This document shows, piece by piece, positions 20,361 to 30,360 of a stretch of DNA of 64,000 nt. Numbering within the stretch: position 1 is the stretch's first letter; each line of letters starts with the position of its first letter. This DNA comes from Tardiphaga robiniae. GTDB lineage: Bacteria; Pseudomonadota; Alphaproteobacteria; Rhizobiales; Xanthobacteraceae. A model generated the notes under the pieces. That model did no database searches. It saw only the letters and a list, made by a program, of their open reading frames with translations, and was not told the origin of the DNA. The position numbers were made by a program, and so were the translations under genes. The stretch is taken from positions 62,001 to 126,000 of the forward strand of contig NZ_JABMCJ010000082.1 of NCBI RefSeq assembly GCF_013359755.1, in the 5' to 3' direction.

Positions 20361-22034
20361 TCAGGCTGCGCCCTTGAGCAACCGCTCCGCTGCGGCCCGC
20401 GCCTCGGCGGTAATCTCCGCGCCGGCGAGCATCCGCGCAATTTCCTCGCGGCGATGATCCTCGGCCAGCGTGTTGACGCGCGTCGCCACGCGCTTGCCCT
20501 TGTCGAGGGCATCCTTGGAGATCAGCAGATGCTGGTCGGCCCTCGCCGCCACCTGCGGGGCGTGGGTGACGGCCATCACCTGGACCTTGCCGGCGAGTCG
20601 CGCCAGGCGGGCGCCGATGGCGTCGGCCACCGCGCCGCCGACCCCCGTGTCGATTTCGTCGAACACCAGAGTCGGTGCGGAGCCCTTGTCGGAGAGCACA
20701 ACTTTGAGCGCCAGCAGGAAGCGCGAGAGTTCGCCGCCGGAGGCGACCTTCATCATCGGGCCCGGGCGGGTGCCGGGATTGGTCTGAACCCAGAATTCGA
20801 CACGGTCGATGCCGTGTGGACCCGGCGTCGCCGCATCGCTGTCGACCTGGGTGATGAATTTCGCACGTTCGAGCTTGAGCGGGCCGAGTTCGGCGATCAC
20901 GGCTTTGTTGAGCTTCTCGGCGGACTTGATGCGCGCGGCCGAAAGCTTGGTCGCCGCAGCGCTATACTTCTTGTCGGCCTCCGACGCCGCGCTCTCCAGC
21001 CCCTTGAGCTGGCCGGCGCCGGCATCAATGGTGGCGACATCGGCAAAGTATTTCGCGGCCAGCGCGGCGAGCCCGTCGACTGGCGTCGAATATTTTCGCG
21101 CGGCGCCGCGCAGCGCGAACAGCCGTTCCTCGATACGCTCGAGTTCCGCAGGATCGAAATCGGCGGCGATGAGCGCGGCGGCAAGATGCTGGTCGGCTTC
21201 TTCCAGCGCGTTGATGGCGACGTCGATCGCCTTCACCGCGGGCTCGACCAGCGACGGCGATGAACCGGCTCGGCGCTCCAGCCGGCGCACGGCGGCAGCC
21301 AGCGACGAGATCGGCGAATGATGGCCAGACACAGCCTCCTGGGCCTCGCGTAAATCGGCCGCGATCTTCTCGCCCTGCATCATGCCGGTGCGGCGCTCCG
21401 CAAGCTTGCTCTCCTCGCCGTCCTTCGGATTGAGCTTCTTCAGCTCGTCGGCGGCGTGGCGCAGATAATCGGCATCGCGGGCAGCGCGCTCCATATTGGC
21501 GCGATGGGTCTCCAGCGCCGCATAAGCGGTCTTGCGGGCGTCCCAGAGTGTCTCCAGCGCAGTGACGTCCTTCTCCAGCCCGGCGAAGGCGTCGAGCAGC
21601 CGGCGATGGGTGGCGGCGTCCACCAGGGCGCGCTCGTCGTGCTGGCCGTGGATCTCGACCAAAGCGGCGCCGACCGCCTTCATGGTCTGCACAGAGATCG
21701 CCTGATCGTTGATGAAGGCACGGGTGCGACCATCGGCGAGCTGCACGCGGCGCAGAATCATCTCGCCGGAATCGTCGTCGAAACCGTTGTCCTTGAGAAT
21801 CGTCAGCGCCGGGTGGCCCTTGGCCAGGTCGAACACGGCCGTGACCTGGCCCTGCTCGACGCCGTGGCGCACCAGACCGGCATCGCCGCGGCCGCCGAGG
21901 GCCAACGCGAAGGCATCGAGAAGAATGGATTTGCCGGCGCCGGTTTCACCGGTCAGCACTGCAAGACCGCGGGAAAACTCGATATCGAGCCGTTCGATCA
22001 GGACGATGTCACGGATCGACAGACGGGCCAGCAT
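20361..22034 (-). CDS. recN: DNA repair protein RecN
   Basis: A 557-residue SMC-like ATPase for double-strand break repair. Walker A GETGAGKS (29-36), a long central coiled coil (about 150-390), then the ABC signature SGGELSRF and Walker B VFDEIDTGVGG. The N-terminal LARLSIRDIVLIERLDIEF matches the RecN family start. Its start is 13 bases after the bamD stop, so it is likely read from the bamD promoter. No separate LexA-type box was found in that short gap. Confidence 0.95.
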   Translation of the reverse strand: MLARLSIRDIVLIERLDIEFSRGLAVLTGETGAGKSILLDAFALALGGRGDAGLVRHGVEQGQVTAVFDLAKGHPALTILKDNGFDDDSGEMILRRVQLADGRTRAFINDQAISVQTMKAVGAALVEIHGQHDERALVDAATHRRLLDAFAGLEKDVTALETLWDARKTAYAALETHRANMERAARDADYLRHAADELKKLNPKDGEESKLAERRTGMMQGEKIAADLREAQEAVSGHHSPISSLAAAVRRLERRAGSSPSLVEPAVKAIDVAINALEEADQHLAAALIAADFDPAELERIEERLFALRGAARKYSTPVDGLAALAAKYFADVATIDAGAGQLKGLESAASEADKKYSAAATKLSAARIKSAEKLNKAVIAELGPLKLERAKFITQVDSDAATPGPHGIDRVEFWVQTNPGTRPGPMMKVASGGELSRFLLALKVVLSDKGSAPTLVFDEIDTGVGGAVADAIGARLARLAGKVQVMAVTHAPQVAARADQHLLISKDALDKGKRVATRVNTLAEDHRREEIARMLAGAEITAEARAAAERLLKGAA

Positions 22035-22047
22035 GGGAGGTCAGTTC

Positions 22048-22944
22048 CTAACCGAGGCCAAATCTCTTGAAGGCCTTGCTCAGGTAAGACCCCTTGTTCT
22101 CGCTCGGCTCGAGACCGCCGGACTTTACAAGATTGTAGGCGTCTTTGTACCACTTGCTGTCAGGAAAGTTGTGGCCAAGCACGGCGGCAGCGGTCTGCGC
22201 CTCGTTGACCACGCCGATCGCCATATAGGCCTCGGTCAGGCGCATCAGCGCCTCCTCGACGTGACGCGTGGTCTGGTACTGTGTCACGACGGTCTTGAAG
22301 CGGTTGATGGCGCCGGTGTAGTTGCGCTTGTCGAGATTGTAGCGGCCGATTTCCATTTCCTTGCCGGCAATCTGGTCGCGTGCGCCTTCCAGCTTCTTCT
22401 TGGCCGAGGTCGCATATTCCGAGGTCGGATATTTGCGGACCACTTCCTCGAGCGCAGCCATTGCCTTTTCGGTGCGGCCTTGGTCGCGCGAGATGTCCGG
22501 GATCTGGTCGTAATGCGAGGCGGCGATCAGATACTGCGCATAGGCCGCATCCGGGCTACCGGGATGCAGCGTCACATAGCGCGTGGCCGAGCCGATGCAG
22601 GTGTCGTAGTCGGCGGATTCGTAGGCCGCATAGGCCGACATCAGCAGCGACTTGCGCGCCCATTCCGAATACGGATGCTGACGATCGACTTCCTCGAATT
22701 TCTTCGCGGCGGCCTTGGGATCCTTGTTGTTGTTCATGAGGTACAAGCCCTCATTGTAGAGCTTGTCGGCGGGCTCCTCGACGAAAGTGTCGTCCTTGGT
22801 GCCGAACTTGTCCCACAGTGCGCCGGTGCCGCAGCCACTCAGCGGCACGGCCAGCACGATGAGGCCCGACGCCAACCGCACATGGCGGCCGAAGCGGGTG
22901 AGCAGGGAATCACGGGATTCGAGCGTAATGCGCTGTGCCGACAT
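22048..22944 (-). CDS. bamD: Outer membrane protein assembly factor BamD
   Basis: A 298-residue lipoprotein of the BAM complex, formerly ComL. The signal peptide ends in the lipobox LSGC with C38 as the acylated residue. TPR repeats follow: ADKLYNEGLYLMNNN, KKFEEVDRQHPYSEWARKS, and two or three more up to about residue 270. The start at 22944 is chosen because it gives a coherent lipoprotein signal; upstream in-frame starts at 22968 and 22998 cannot be excluded. It is an essential partner of BamA, placed beside lpxC. Confidence 0.92.
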   Translation of the reverse strand: MSAQRITLESRDSLLTRFGRHVRLASGLIVLAVPLSGCGTGALWDKFGTKDDTFVEEPADKLYNEGLYLMNNNKDPKAAAKKFEEVDRQHPYSEWARKSLLMSAYAAYESADYDTCIGSATRYVTLHPGSPDAAYAQYLIAASHYDQIPDISRDQGRTEKAMAALEEVVRKYPTSEYATSAKKKLEGARDQIAGKEMEIGRYNLDKRNYTGAINRFKTVVTQYQTTRHVEEALMRLTEAYMAIGVVNEAQTAAAVLGHNFPDSKWYKDAYNLVKSGGLEPSENKGSYLSKAFKRFGLG

Positions 22945-23232
22945 ATATCTGAGACCTGACGCCTTCATGCGGTGTCTGCGCGGTACGCGCACAATCACGG
23001 ACCAACCGGATACGCGCCCGCAGCTTCGCTTGACCGCGTGCTCTATCTACCCGAATGACATCCGTTAACCAACCGGATACGGAGCCATTTCGCCCGGATT
23101 AAGGCGAAGAATGTGGAGATACAGGCGGTTATGGTTACCGGGGATGTCTCGGTGCCCGCAAAGGTCTACGCGCCCGCAAAAGCGCAACGCAAAATACCGG
23201 CAGCGGGTAGAAGAAGGCCAGAAAGCCCGATC

Positions 23233-24198
23233 TTAGGAAACGTCCGGGCCGAAAGCCGGGGCGATCATGCCGCCAAGCATGCCCGAGGTGACATCGGCGC
23301 TGGCGCGGCCGCGGCGGACAGGGACGGCATCGGCTTCGACGATCTTCCAGGCCGAACGATCGGCCATCAGGGCGCAGAGCACGGCGTTGTTGAGCTTGTG
23401 GCCGCCGCGCACCGAGCGGTAAGCGCCGAGGATCGGCAGACCTGCCAGCGCGAGATCGCCGACAGCGTCCAGCACCTTGTGGCGGGCGCATTCATCGCTG
23501 TAGCGCAGGCCTTCGGTGTTGAGCAGCTTGTCATCGTCGAACACGACGGAATTCTCGAAGGACGCGCCGAGCGCAAAACCGGCGCTCCAGAGGCGGGCCA
23601 CGTCGTTCATGCAACCGAAGGTGCGGGCACGGGCGATATCGCGGCGGAAGGATTCGGGATTGAGATCGAGCACGTAGCTCTGGCGGCCAATCACCGGATT
23701 GGCGAAGCTGATTTCGACTTCGGCGCGGAAACCCGCAGCGTGGGGGCGGATTTCGCCGAACGAGTCACCGATGGCAACCTGCACCGGTTTGAGAACCTGA
23801 ATGAAGCGGCGACGGGCGCCCTGCTCCACAACGCCGGCCTGATCGATGGCGGCGACGAAGGCGGCTGCGGAGCCGTCCATGATCGGCACTTCCGGTCCAT
23901 CGACTTCGATGGTGGCGTTGTCGATGCCCATGCCGCGCAGCGCAGCGAGAACATGTTCGGCGGTGGAAACGATTGGGCCTTCACGATCGCCGAGCACGGT
24001 GGCAAACTCGGTGGCGATAACGGATTTGGCGTCGGCCTGGATTTCGCGATCAGCACCTTCAAGACCGGTGCGAACAAAAATATAACCTGCATCGACGGGC
24101 GCAGGTCCAAGCGTGAGACTGACAGGCTTTCCAGAATGGACGCCGACACCGGTAACGGTGGCTTGCGATCCAAGCGTTGTCTGTCGGCTGAAAGTCAT
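23233..24198 (-). CDS. lpxC: UDP-3-O-acyl-N-acetylglucosamine deacetylase LpxC
   Basis: A 321-residue Zn enzyme catalysing the committed step of lipid A synthesis. Zinc ligands can be assigned: H82 in VSTAEH, H240 and D244 in ARHKVLD; E81 is the likely general base. The N-terminus FSRQTTLGSQATVTGVGVHS is the standard LpxC opening, which sets the start at 24198 rather than 24312. A hairpin at 24490-24516 separates it from ftsZ, so lpxC probably has its own promoter in the 24199-24489 gap. Confidence 0.96.
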   Translation of the reverse strand: MTFSRQTTLGSQATVTGVGVHSGKPVSLTLGPAPVDAGYIFVRTGLEGADREIQADAKSVIATEFATVLGDREGPIVSTAEHVLAALRGMGIDNATIEVDGPEVPIMDGSAAAFVAAIDQAGVVEQGARRRFIQVLKPVQVAIGDSFGEIRPHAAGFRAEVEISFANPVIGRQSYVLDLNPESFRRDIARARTFGCMNDVARLWSAGFALGASFENSVVFDDDKLLNTEGLRYSDECARHKVLDAVGDLALAGLPILGAYRSVRGGHKLNNAVLCALMADRSAWKIVEADAVPVRRGRASADVTSGMLGGMIAPAFGPDVS

Positions 24199-24489
24199 AA
24201 GGTACCCACCCAAGTAGCCTCTCGTCATGAGAGGGACTCTCTCAGTCGAACCTTGCGGCCTCCTGAGTCCCCGAGTCGCAGTCACATTAACCCCTGCCAC
24301 AAAGTGCGCCAACTCACGCTTTTTTACCGATTGTTACCCCACCTTTGCCGCAATCAGGCCAGGGGTTAACCAAAATTTCTGCCGGTTCCACGGCCGTTTC
24401 GAGCCTTGGCAGAGCGCGACGGTAAAGATTAATGACTTACTATCAATAGGTTAAGAAATCCTACGCCTTTTGGTGGCTGTCACAAACGA

Positions 24490-24516
24490 AAGCCCCGGCT
24501 GATCCAGCCGGGGCTT
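24490..24516 (-). terminator. Hairpin terminator after ftsZ
   Basis: AAGCCCCGGCTG and its perfect complement form a 12-bp stem around a 3-base loop. It lies 28 bases beyond the ftsZ stop. The minus-strand flank TCGTTTGTG is moderately T-rich. It would end the dcw transcript before lpxC. The remaining gap (24199-24489) shows no gene; it is relatively AT-rich and likely holds the lpxC promoter. Confidence 0.75.
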
Positions 24517-24543
24517 CTGTCGTCGTCACGATTGTAACAAAGG

Positions 24544-26313
24544 TCAGCTGGTCTGGCGGCGCAGGAAGGCCGGGATATCCAAATGATCATCGCCCTGTGG
24601 CGCCGGCGCAACAGGTGCCGGACGGCCATGAGAATCAAGACCCTGCGGGGCCGGACGGCGGGCGTATTCGGACACCGGCGGCTCGTTGCCCATCTGCTGG
24701 GCGACGCTGCGCTGTGGCTTACGCTCGGGCAGCGGCGGCATCGGAGCCATCGGCGGGGCCGACGGACGACCGGAGACCGGCGCTTCCGTTTCCTCGTCGC
24801 GGCGGCCGAGACCGACATTGGCCAGACGCTGCAGCAGCGACAGGCGAGCCTTCTGCGGTTCCTCTTCCGATTCGCCGCGTGCCTGACGGATCTCGTTCTG
24901 GGCCGGCATCGGCAGTTCTTCGAATTTCGGCATCCGCGGAGCGCGCAGCGGAGCACGTTCGGCCGATGGCGGAATGAACTGTTCGGGGATCGGCGCTTCG
25001 ACAGGGGCTTCCTGACGCGGCGCTTCCGGGAACAGCGAGGGCTTCTGCGCGATCGGACGCACCATCACGTCGCCATACTGCTGCGGCGCAGCGGCTTCCG
25101 GAGCCACAGCAGCGGCGATGGCGGCGAGCGCGGCACGCTCATGGCTGGTCGCCGGGGCGCGGGGCGCGGCAGCGGGCGCCGGAGCGCCAGCAGACTTGGC
25201 AGCCGCTGCGGCAGCGAGACGCTGGTTGTCCGCGCGGAGACGCGCGGTCAGATCGGCCAGGCGGGCATCCGGAGCGCCGTTGCCAGCAGGAGCCGCAACG
25301 GCCGAGGTCGCGGTGGTGACCGGAGCCGAGGAATTGCGGGCCAGCATGGCCTGTTCGATGCCGGTGGCGACGACCGACACGCGGATCACGCCGTCGAGGC
25401 TCTCGTCGAAGGTGGCGCCGACAATGATGTTGGCGTCGGCATCGACTTCTTCGCGAATGCGGGTCGCGGCTTCGTCGACTTCGAACAGGGTCAGGTCCTT
25501 GCCGCCGGTGATCGAGATCAGCAGGCCGCGGGCACCCTTCATCGAGCTATCGTCGATCAGCGGGTTGGCGATCGCAGCTTCCGCTGCGGTCAGCGCGCGC
25601 TTCTCACCGGTGGCTTCGCCGGTGCCCATCATCGCCTTGCCCATCTCCTTCATGACTGCGCGCACGTCGGCGAAGTCGAGGTTGATGAGGCCTTCCTTGA
25701 CCATCAGGTCGGTGATGCAGGCAACGCCCGAATAGAGCACCTGGTCGGCCATCGCGAAAGCGTCGGCGAAAGTGGTCTTCTCGTTGGCGACCCGGAACAG
25801 GTTCTGGTTCGGGATGATCAACAGCGTGTCGACCACCTTGTGCAGCTCGGCAATGCCGGCTTCGGCGGTGCGCATGCGGCGCTGGCCTTCGAAGTGGAAC
25901 GGCTTGGTGATCACGCCGACGGTGAGGATGCCCATGTCGCGCGCGGTCTTGGCGATGACCGGAGCAGCGCCGGTGCCGGTGCCGCCGCCCATGCCGGCGG
26001 TGACGAACACCATATTGGCGCCGGTCAGGTGATCACGGATTTCGTCGATGACTTCCTGCGCTGCGGCCGCACCGACATCCGGCTGCGAACCGGCGCCGAG
26101 GCCCTGGGTGACCTGCGTGCCCATCTGCACGATGCGCTGGGCCTTCGACATGGTCAGCGCCTGCGCATCGGTGTTGGCGACGACGAAATCGACGCCCTGC
26201 AGACCGGCGGTGATCATGTTGTTGACGGCGTTGCCGCCAGCGCCACCGACACCGAACACGGTAATGCGGGGCTTCAGCTCGCTGATATCAGGAACGTTGA
26301 GATTGATGGTCAT
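24544..26313 (-). CDS. ftsZ: Cell division protein FtsZ
   Basis: A 589-residue tubulin homologue that builds the Z ring. GTP-binding signature GGGTGTG (109-115) and synergy loop [11 protein letters not shown] are intact. The GTPase core ends near residue 320. A roughly 250-residue linker, rich in Ala, Pro and charged residues, leads to the conserved C-terminal peptide DIPAFLRRQ near the end, which binds FtsA and other partners. The protein is much longer than E. coli FtsZ (383) because of this linker, as in other Rhizobiales. It lies 98 bases after ftsA. Confidence 0.97.
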   Translation of the reverse strand: MTINLNVPDISELKPRITVFGVGGAGGNAVNNMITAGLQGVDFVVANTDAQALTMSKAQRIVQMGTQVTQGLGAGSQPDVGAAAAQEVIDEIRDHLTGANMVFVTAGMGGGTGTGAAPVIAKTARDMGILTVGVITKPFHFEGQRRMRTAEAGIAELHKVVDTLLIIPNQNLFRVANEKTTFADAFAMADQVLYSGVACITDLMVKEGLINLDFADVRAVMKEMGKAMMGTGEATGEKRALTAAEAAIANPLIDDSSMKGARGLLISITGGKDLTLFEVDEAATRIREEVDADANIIVGATFDESLDGVIRVSVVATGIEQAMLARNSSAPVTTATSAVAAPAGNGAPDARLADLTARLRADNQRLAAAAAAKSAGAPAPAAAPRAPATSHERAALAAIAAAVAPEAAAPQQYGDVMVRPIAQKPSLFPEAPRQEAPVEAPIPEQFIPPSAERAPLRAPRMPKFEELPMPAQNEIRQARGESEEEPQKARLSLLQRLANVGLGRRDEETEAPVSGRPSAPPMAPMPPLPERKPQRSVAQQMGNEPPVSEYARRPAPQGLDSHGRPAPVAPAPQGDDHLDIPAFLRRQTS

Positions 26314-26411
26314 GAGGTTGCCTCTCGATTACGCGCGCGTTGTGTGGTCATGCCATTGGCCGGTGGCCGATGGCGTCGGAGATGGAAAAAACACTGGCCG
26401 GAAAAATTTCA

Positions 26412-27737
26412 TCAGAAGCCCTCTCGAAGCCATCGTCCGACCTTTCCGAAATAACCGTCACTGGTCCCTGTCTTGAGCTGCCGCGTATGCCGCGGTTCGA
26501 CATGTTCAAGATGAGCGAATTGCGGATAGACCAAGAGGCCCGACGGCACCGCGAACGAAGCGCTCTTGGCTTCATTGGGCAGCCGGCCGAAGCCGAGTGG
26601 TCGTGCAATGCGAACGGACCGTCCGAGAATCTGGCTGCCGAGTTCGGCAAGGCCCGTGAGCTGCGACGCGCCGCCTGACAGCACCACGCGTGCGCGCGGT
26701 TCTGCAGCGAAGGGCGAATCCGCCAACCGGTCCCTGACCATTTCAAAAATCTCCTCGGCACGCTGACGCACGATGTTCGCGATCGTGGCGCGGGATACGA
26801 CCTGCGGAAAATCGCGATCGTTATCACCAGCCGTCGGCACGTTCATCAGTTCGCGCGCATCGGAGCCACCCGTCAGCACCGTGCCATATAACGTCTTGAT
26901 TCGCTCGGCATCCGCGATGCAAGCACCGAGTCCGCGCGCGAGATCCATGGTGATGTGTTGCCCGCCGACCGCAAATCCCGACGCGTGCACGAAGCGTCCG
27001 CCGGAATAGGTCGCGATCGTTGTCGTACCTGCGCCCATCTCGACGACCGCAGCACCGAGATCGGTCTCGTCGTCGGTGAGAACAGAGAGACCTGCGACAT
27101 AAGGCGCCGCAGCCATGGCTTCGACGTTGAGATGGCAGCGCTCGACGACCAGCATCAGGTTACGCGCGACCGTCGCGTCCGCAGTGACGACATTCATATC
27201 GACGCCGAACTGCGAGGCGACCATGCCCTTGGGATCGCGAATGCCCTTCACGCCATCGAGTGAATAGCCGACCGGCAATGCATGCAGCACCGTGCGGCCC
27301 GGCGGCGTCGCGTGGCGCATGCCGGTCGAGGTGACACGTGCGATATCGGACGCCGTGACGGCGCCGCCCTTGATATCGGCTGACGCTTCAATCAGTTGGC
27401 CCTGCAGGCGACCGGCCGACACCGACAGCAAAACGGATTCGACGCGAACCTTGGCCATACGTTCGGCCAGCGCCACCGCCTGACGGACGGCCTGCTCGGC
27501 CTCGCCCATATCGACGATCGCACCGGACTTGACGCCGCGCGACTGGATCTGGCTGTAGCCGATCAGTTCAACCGCATGGCTGCGGCCGCGCAGGGCTTCG
27601 TTCGGCGCGGATGGCCGCAGACGCGCGATCATGCACGCGATCTTGCTGGTGCCGACGTCCAGCGACGCCACCAGCGCGGTGCGGTTGGCCGCCATCTGAC
27701 GCGTTTTCGGCGCCTGGTTGCGATCGAGACCGGTCAT
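26412..27737 (-). CDS. ftsA: Cell division protein FtsA
   Basis: A 441-residue actin-like ATPase that tethers FtsZ to the membrane. Phosphate-1 loop DVGTSK (27-32), the inserted SHS2-type 1C domain (about 100-190), phosphate-2 loop VEMGAGTTTIA and a C-terminal amphipathic membrane-targeting helix, FGKVGRWLREGF. The start overlaps the ftsQ stop by 4 bases (ATGA, 27734-27737), so translation is coupled. An alternative start is M15. Confidence 0.96.
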   Translation of the reverse strand: MTGLDRNQAPKTRQMAANRTALVASLDVGTSKIACMIARLRPSAPNEALRGRSHAVELIGYSQIQSRGVKSGAIVDMGEAEQAVRQAVALAERMAKVRVESVLLSVSAGRLQGQLIEASADIKGGAVTASDIARVTSTGMRHATPPGRTVLHALPVGYSLDGVKGIRDPKGMVASQFGVDMNVVTADATVARNLMLVVERCHLNVEAMAAAPYVAGLSVLTDDETDLGAAVVEMGAGTTTIATYSGGRFVHASGFAVGGQHITMDLARGLGACIADAERIKTLYGTVLTGGSDARELMNVPTAGDNDRDFPQVVSRATIANIVRQRAEEIFEMVRDRLADSPFAAEPRARVVLSGGASQLTGLAELGSQILGRSVRIARPLGFGRLPNEAKSASFAVPSGLLVYPQFAHLEHVEPRHTRQLKTGTSDGYFGKVGRWLREGF

Positions 27738-28738
27738 GCCGCGCCAGCCTTCTTCTTTGACTTGTCTTGTGCCTTGAACAGATCTTCGCGCGCCTTCGCG
27801 GCGTCTTCCGACAGCCGCACGGTCAGCCGATCCGACAGCCGCATATCGATGGCGACGATGTCGCGCGAGAACAGGCGATCTTCCTTGTCGAGCTTGCTGA
27901 GCATGGCCAGCGCGTTGCCGACGTCGATTTCCGGGAGGCGAATGTCGAGGCCATCCTTCAGGCGGAGATTCCAGCGGCGCTCGCCGACGAAGATCGCGGC
28001 CTTGGTGACCGAGCGGACCTGCGGATAACGATCGAGCAGCGCGAGGAAATCCCTGGCGTTGCTGTCGGCGCCCTTGCCCACCACCAGCGGCAGCGACATG
28101 AAGCGGCGCGACACGTAGTTTTCGAGAACGGCACCGTCATCGGCGATCACCGAGAGACGACCGTCCTCCTGCCACAGCGCAAAGGCCGTGCGCTCGGTGA
28201 CATCGATCTGCAGACGGTTCGGATAGAGCTTCAGCACATTGGCGTCGGCAATCCACGGATTGGCCTTGAGCTTGTCGCGAACAGCCGCGGCATCGAGGAA
28301 GAACAGCGAGGAGCGACCATTGACGCCGCCGATGGCCAGGATCTCGTCCTGGGTCAGCTGCTTGCGGCCGTTGAGAATGACGGAGGCAATGCGGAAGCCG
28401 GCGGCATTGGCGGCAGCATTGCGCGCATCGCTGAAGGCCTCGACCATTTCGTCGACGTGATTGCCCTTGACCACGCCAAGCGCGAGGCTGCCCGTCAGCA
28501 TCAACACGGTGGCCGCAATACCGACGCGGCGCGGCGCGTAACGCTCGAGCATTGCGATGAAGCGATTGGAGCTCTGTTCGCGGACGGCAGGCTTGGCGGC
28601 ACGAAAACGGGCCCAGAAGCGGGCGAGCGGGCTCAGCTGCTCACGCAGCAGAATGCCTGCCCCAAGGGCAGCCATTTTAAGATCAGCTTGGGGCCTCAAG
28701 GGTCGCACCGACCGAGAGAGGCGTCCTCCACCATCCAT
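27734..28738 (-). CDS. ftsQ: Cell division protein FtsQ
   Basis: A 334-residue bitopic divisome protein. A cytoplasmic N-terminal tail of about 70 residues precedes one membrane helix (about 71-90). Periplasmic POTRA (FRIASVILNGRKQLTQDEIL) and FtsQ beta domains follow. It scaffolds FtsB/FtsL and FtsW/FtsI. The start at 28738 has only a weak ribosome site. The 479-base gap upstream holds a family A repeat, so ftsQAZ may have its own promoter rather than reading through from ddl. Confidence 0.92.
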   Translation of the reverse strand: MDGGGRLSRSVRPLRPQADLKMAALGAGILLREQLSPLARFWARFRAAKPAVREQSSNRFIAMLERYAPRRVGIAATVLMLTGSLALGVVKGNHVDEMVEAFSDARNAAANAAGFRIASVILNGRKQLTQDEILAIGGVNGRSSLFFLDAAAVRDKLKANPWIADANVLKLYPNRLQIDVTERTAFALWQEDGRLSVIADDGAVLENYVSRRFMSLPLVVGKGADSNARDFLALLDRYPQVRSVTKAAIFVGERRWNLRLKDGLDIRLPEIDVGNALAMLSKLDKEDRLFSRDIVAIDMRLSDRLTVRLSEDAAKAREDLFKAQDKSKKKAGAA

Positions 28739-29111
28739 ACCACGAGCTCGTCACAGGTTACGTCCGCATTGGCGCGGGACTTGAGGCGCGAGTGACGTCT
28801 CGGTCCTGCCGGGATGGATTCAAGCCTTTGAAAAAGGCCGGTTTTCCATCGATACGCGTCGTCACGGAATCCCCGCAAAGCTCACGCCTCGGCAGCCAAG
28901 CGCACACGCGCCGCCAGCGTTAACCTTCGGCCTTCCTGGTAAACAAAGTGTAAAGGGGATGGGCGCAGAGCGCGATTTGATGCGGCTGTGGAAGACTTTA
29001 GCCGAGGTGTGGCCGACGCGCCCGAGGGAACTGCGGCAGCTTCATGGCCGGCATCGCGGGGTTGCCGGAATTAACGCGGGGGATCGGGTTGCGGCAACGC
29101 TCGCGGTTGAA
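28739..29111. other. ftsQ upstream region, no gene seen
   Basis: No ORF here has a credible start or protein. The segment near 28918-28960 (GTTAACC ... GTAAACAAAGTG) is AT-richer than its surroundings and is the likeliest place for an ftsQAZ promoter, but I could not fit a clear -35/-10 pair or a CtrA site. Confidence 0.4.
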
Positions 29112-29202
29112 ACTCCGTCATGCCCGGCCTTGTGCCGGGCATCCACGTCTTCGCAGCGAAGTAAGGCGTGGATGGCCGGGACAAGCCCGGCCATGACGGA
29201 GT
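29112..29202. repeat. Palindromic repeat, family A (copy 3)
   Basis: ACTCCGTCATG (29112-29122) and CATGACGGAGT (29192-29202) are perfect 11-base inverted ends. Inside are GCCCGGCCTTGTGCCGGGC and GGCCGGGACAAGCCCGGCC hairpins. It lies 15 bases past the ddl stop, probably at the end of the murB/ddl transcript. Confidence 0.85.
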
Positions 29203-29217
29203 GAGATAACTGGCTGG

Positions 29218-30228
29218 TTAGCCGCCTGCCCGTTTCACCGCGAGCTCGATCTGGCCGTTCAAAAAATCCACGAAACTGATCCCCTGCGCGTTCAGCGCTT
29301 TGGGATAGAGCGAAGCTTTGGTCAGACCCGGGAGCGTGTTGGTCTCCAGATAGACTGGGCCTTTGGCCGACACGATGAAGTCCGACCGCGAATAGCCGCG
29401 GCACGACATCGCGCGGTGCGCCTTCACCGCGAAATCCATGATCGCCGCTGAAACCTCCGGCGTGAAACGCCCGGGGCAGATCTCCTGCGTCGATTTGGCG
29501 AGATACTTCGCCTCGTAATCGAAACCGCCATCGGCCGGAATGATCTCGATCGGCGGCAATGCGATCAGCGAGCCATCGGCCTCCTCGAGCACGGCGCAGG
29601 TCGCCTCGACGCCGGCGACGAACGGCTCAATCACATAGTCCTCGGTCCTGGCCGCATTGCGCACAGCAACGAGATCCTGCTTCGCATTGACGAACATCAG
29701 GCCGTAGCTCGATCCGTCACGTGCGGGCTTGGCGATCAGCTTGCCGTATTCGGCGAGCGCGGCTTCCATGTCGTTCAATGCGACACCCGCCGCGATGGGC
29801 ACGCCTGCGATGGCCGCGAAGCGCTTGGCGCCGACCTTGTCGAAAGACAGATTGGATGATGCTGAGCCGGAACCGGTGAACGGGATGCCGCGCATTTCGC
29901 ACATCACCTGCAGCTCACCATTCTCCGCGGCGCCGCCATGCATGCCGAGCACCAGCACACGGTTCTCGGCTTGGGCCTTGTCGAGCGCCTGCGTCAGCAC
30001 GCCGATGCTGCTGCCACCGGGCTTGAACGAATCCTCGAACGGACGATCATGGGAGAGCAGCGCCGTGCCCGACGTCTCGTAGACGCGGTCGTCGGCATCC
30101 CAGAACCACAGATCCGCATCGGGCAACGCGCTGTGCAGGGCCTGTGCGGAGGCCACCGACACCAGACGCTCCTTGTTCAGGCCACCAAACATGATGGTGA
30201 TCCGCTGAGGTCTCGCCTGCTCCGTCAT
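29218..30228 (-). CDS. ddl: D-alanine--D-alanine ligase
   Basis: A 336-residue ATP-grasp enzyme making the D-Ala-D-Ala dipeptide for MurF. Visible: N-terminal MFGGLNKERLVSVASA, HGGAAENGELQ, the ATP loop AKPARDGSSYGL, RGYSRSDF and the metal/dipeptide end YLETNTLPGL. The N-terminal loop (GGLNKERLVS) differs from the usual GGxSxEREVS, so this is a divergent Ddl type. Position between murB and ftsQ is the normal ddlB slot. It is divergent from the DUF4239 gene, 132 bases apart. Confidence 0.88.
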   Translation of the reverse strand: MTEQARPQRITIMFGGLNKERLVSVASAQALHSALPDADLWFWDADDRVYETSGTALLSHDRPFEDSFKPGGSSIGVLTQALDKAQAENRVLVLGMHGGAAENGELQVMCEMRGIPFTGSGSASSNLSFDKVGAKRFAAIAGVPIAAGVALNDMEAALAEYGKLIAKPARDGSSYGLMFVNAKQDLVAVRNAARTEDYVIEPFVAGVEATCAVLEEADGSLIALPPIEIIPADGGFDYEAKYLAKSTQEICPGRFTPEVSAAIMDFAVKAHRAMSCRGYSRSDFIVSAKGPVYLETNTLPGLTKASLYPKALNAQGISFVDFLNGQIELAVKRAGG

Positions 30229-30360
30229 TATGTCGTCTCCGAACCCATCCGCGAATCGCGCCTTTGCCGCAAGGCAATAGCATCACGCTAGCCGAGTCAT
30301 ATAATGCCTTGTTGGAGGCGGTTTTGCGAGCCCGCCCCGCGGTGACATGGAAGTAACCTG

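Noticed and set aside
24199-24489. CtrA sites (TTAA-N7-TTAA) near lpxC, ftsQ and rsmH
   Set aside because: TTAA half sites occur in several AT-rich gaps (for example 24429 and 24451), but none is paired at the 7-base spacing on either strand.
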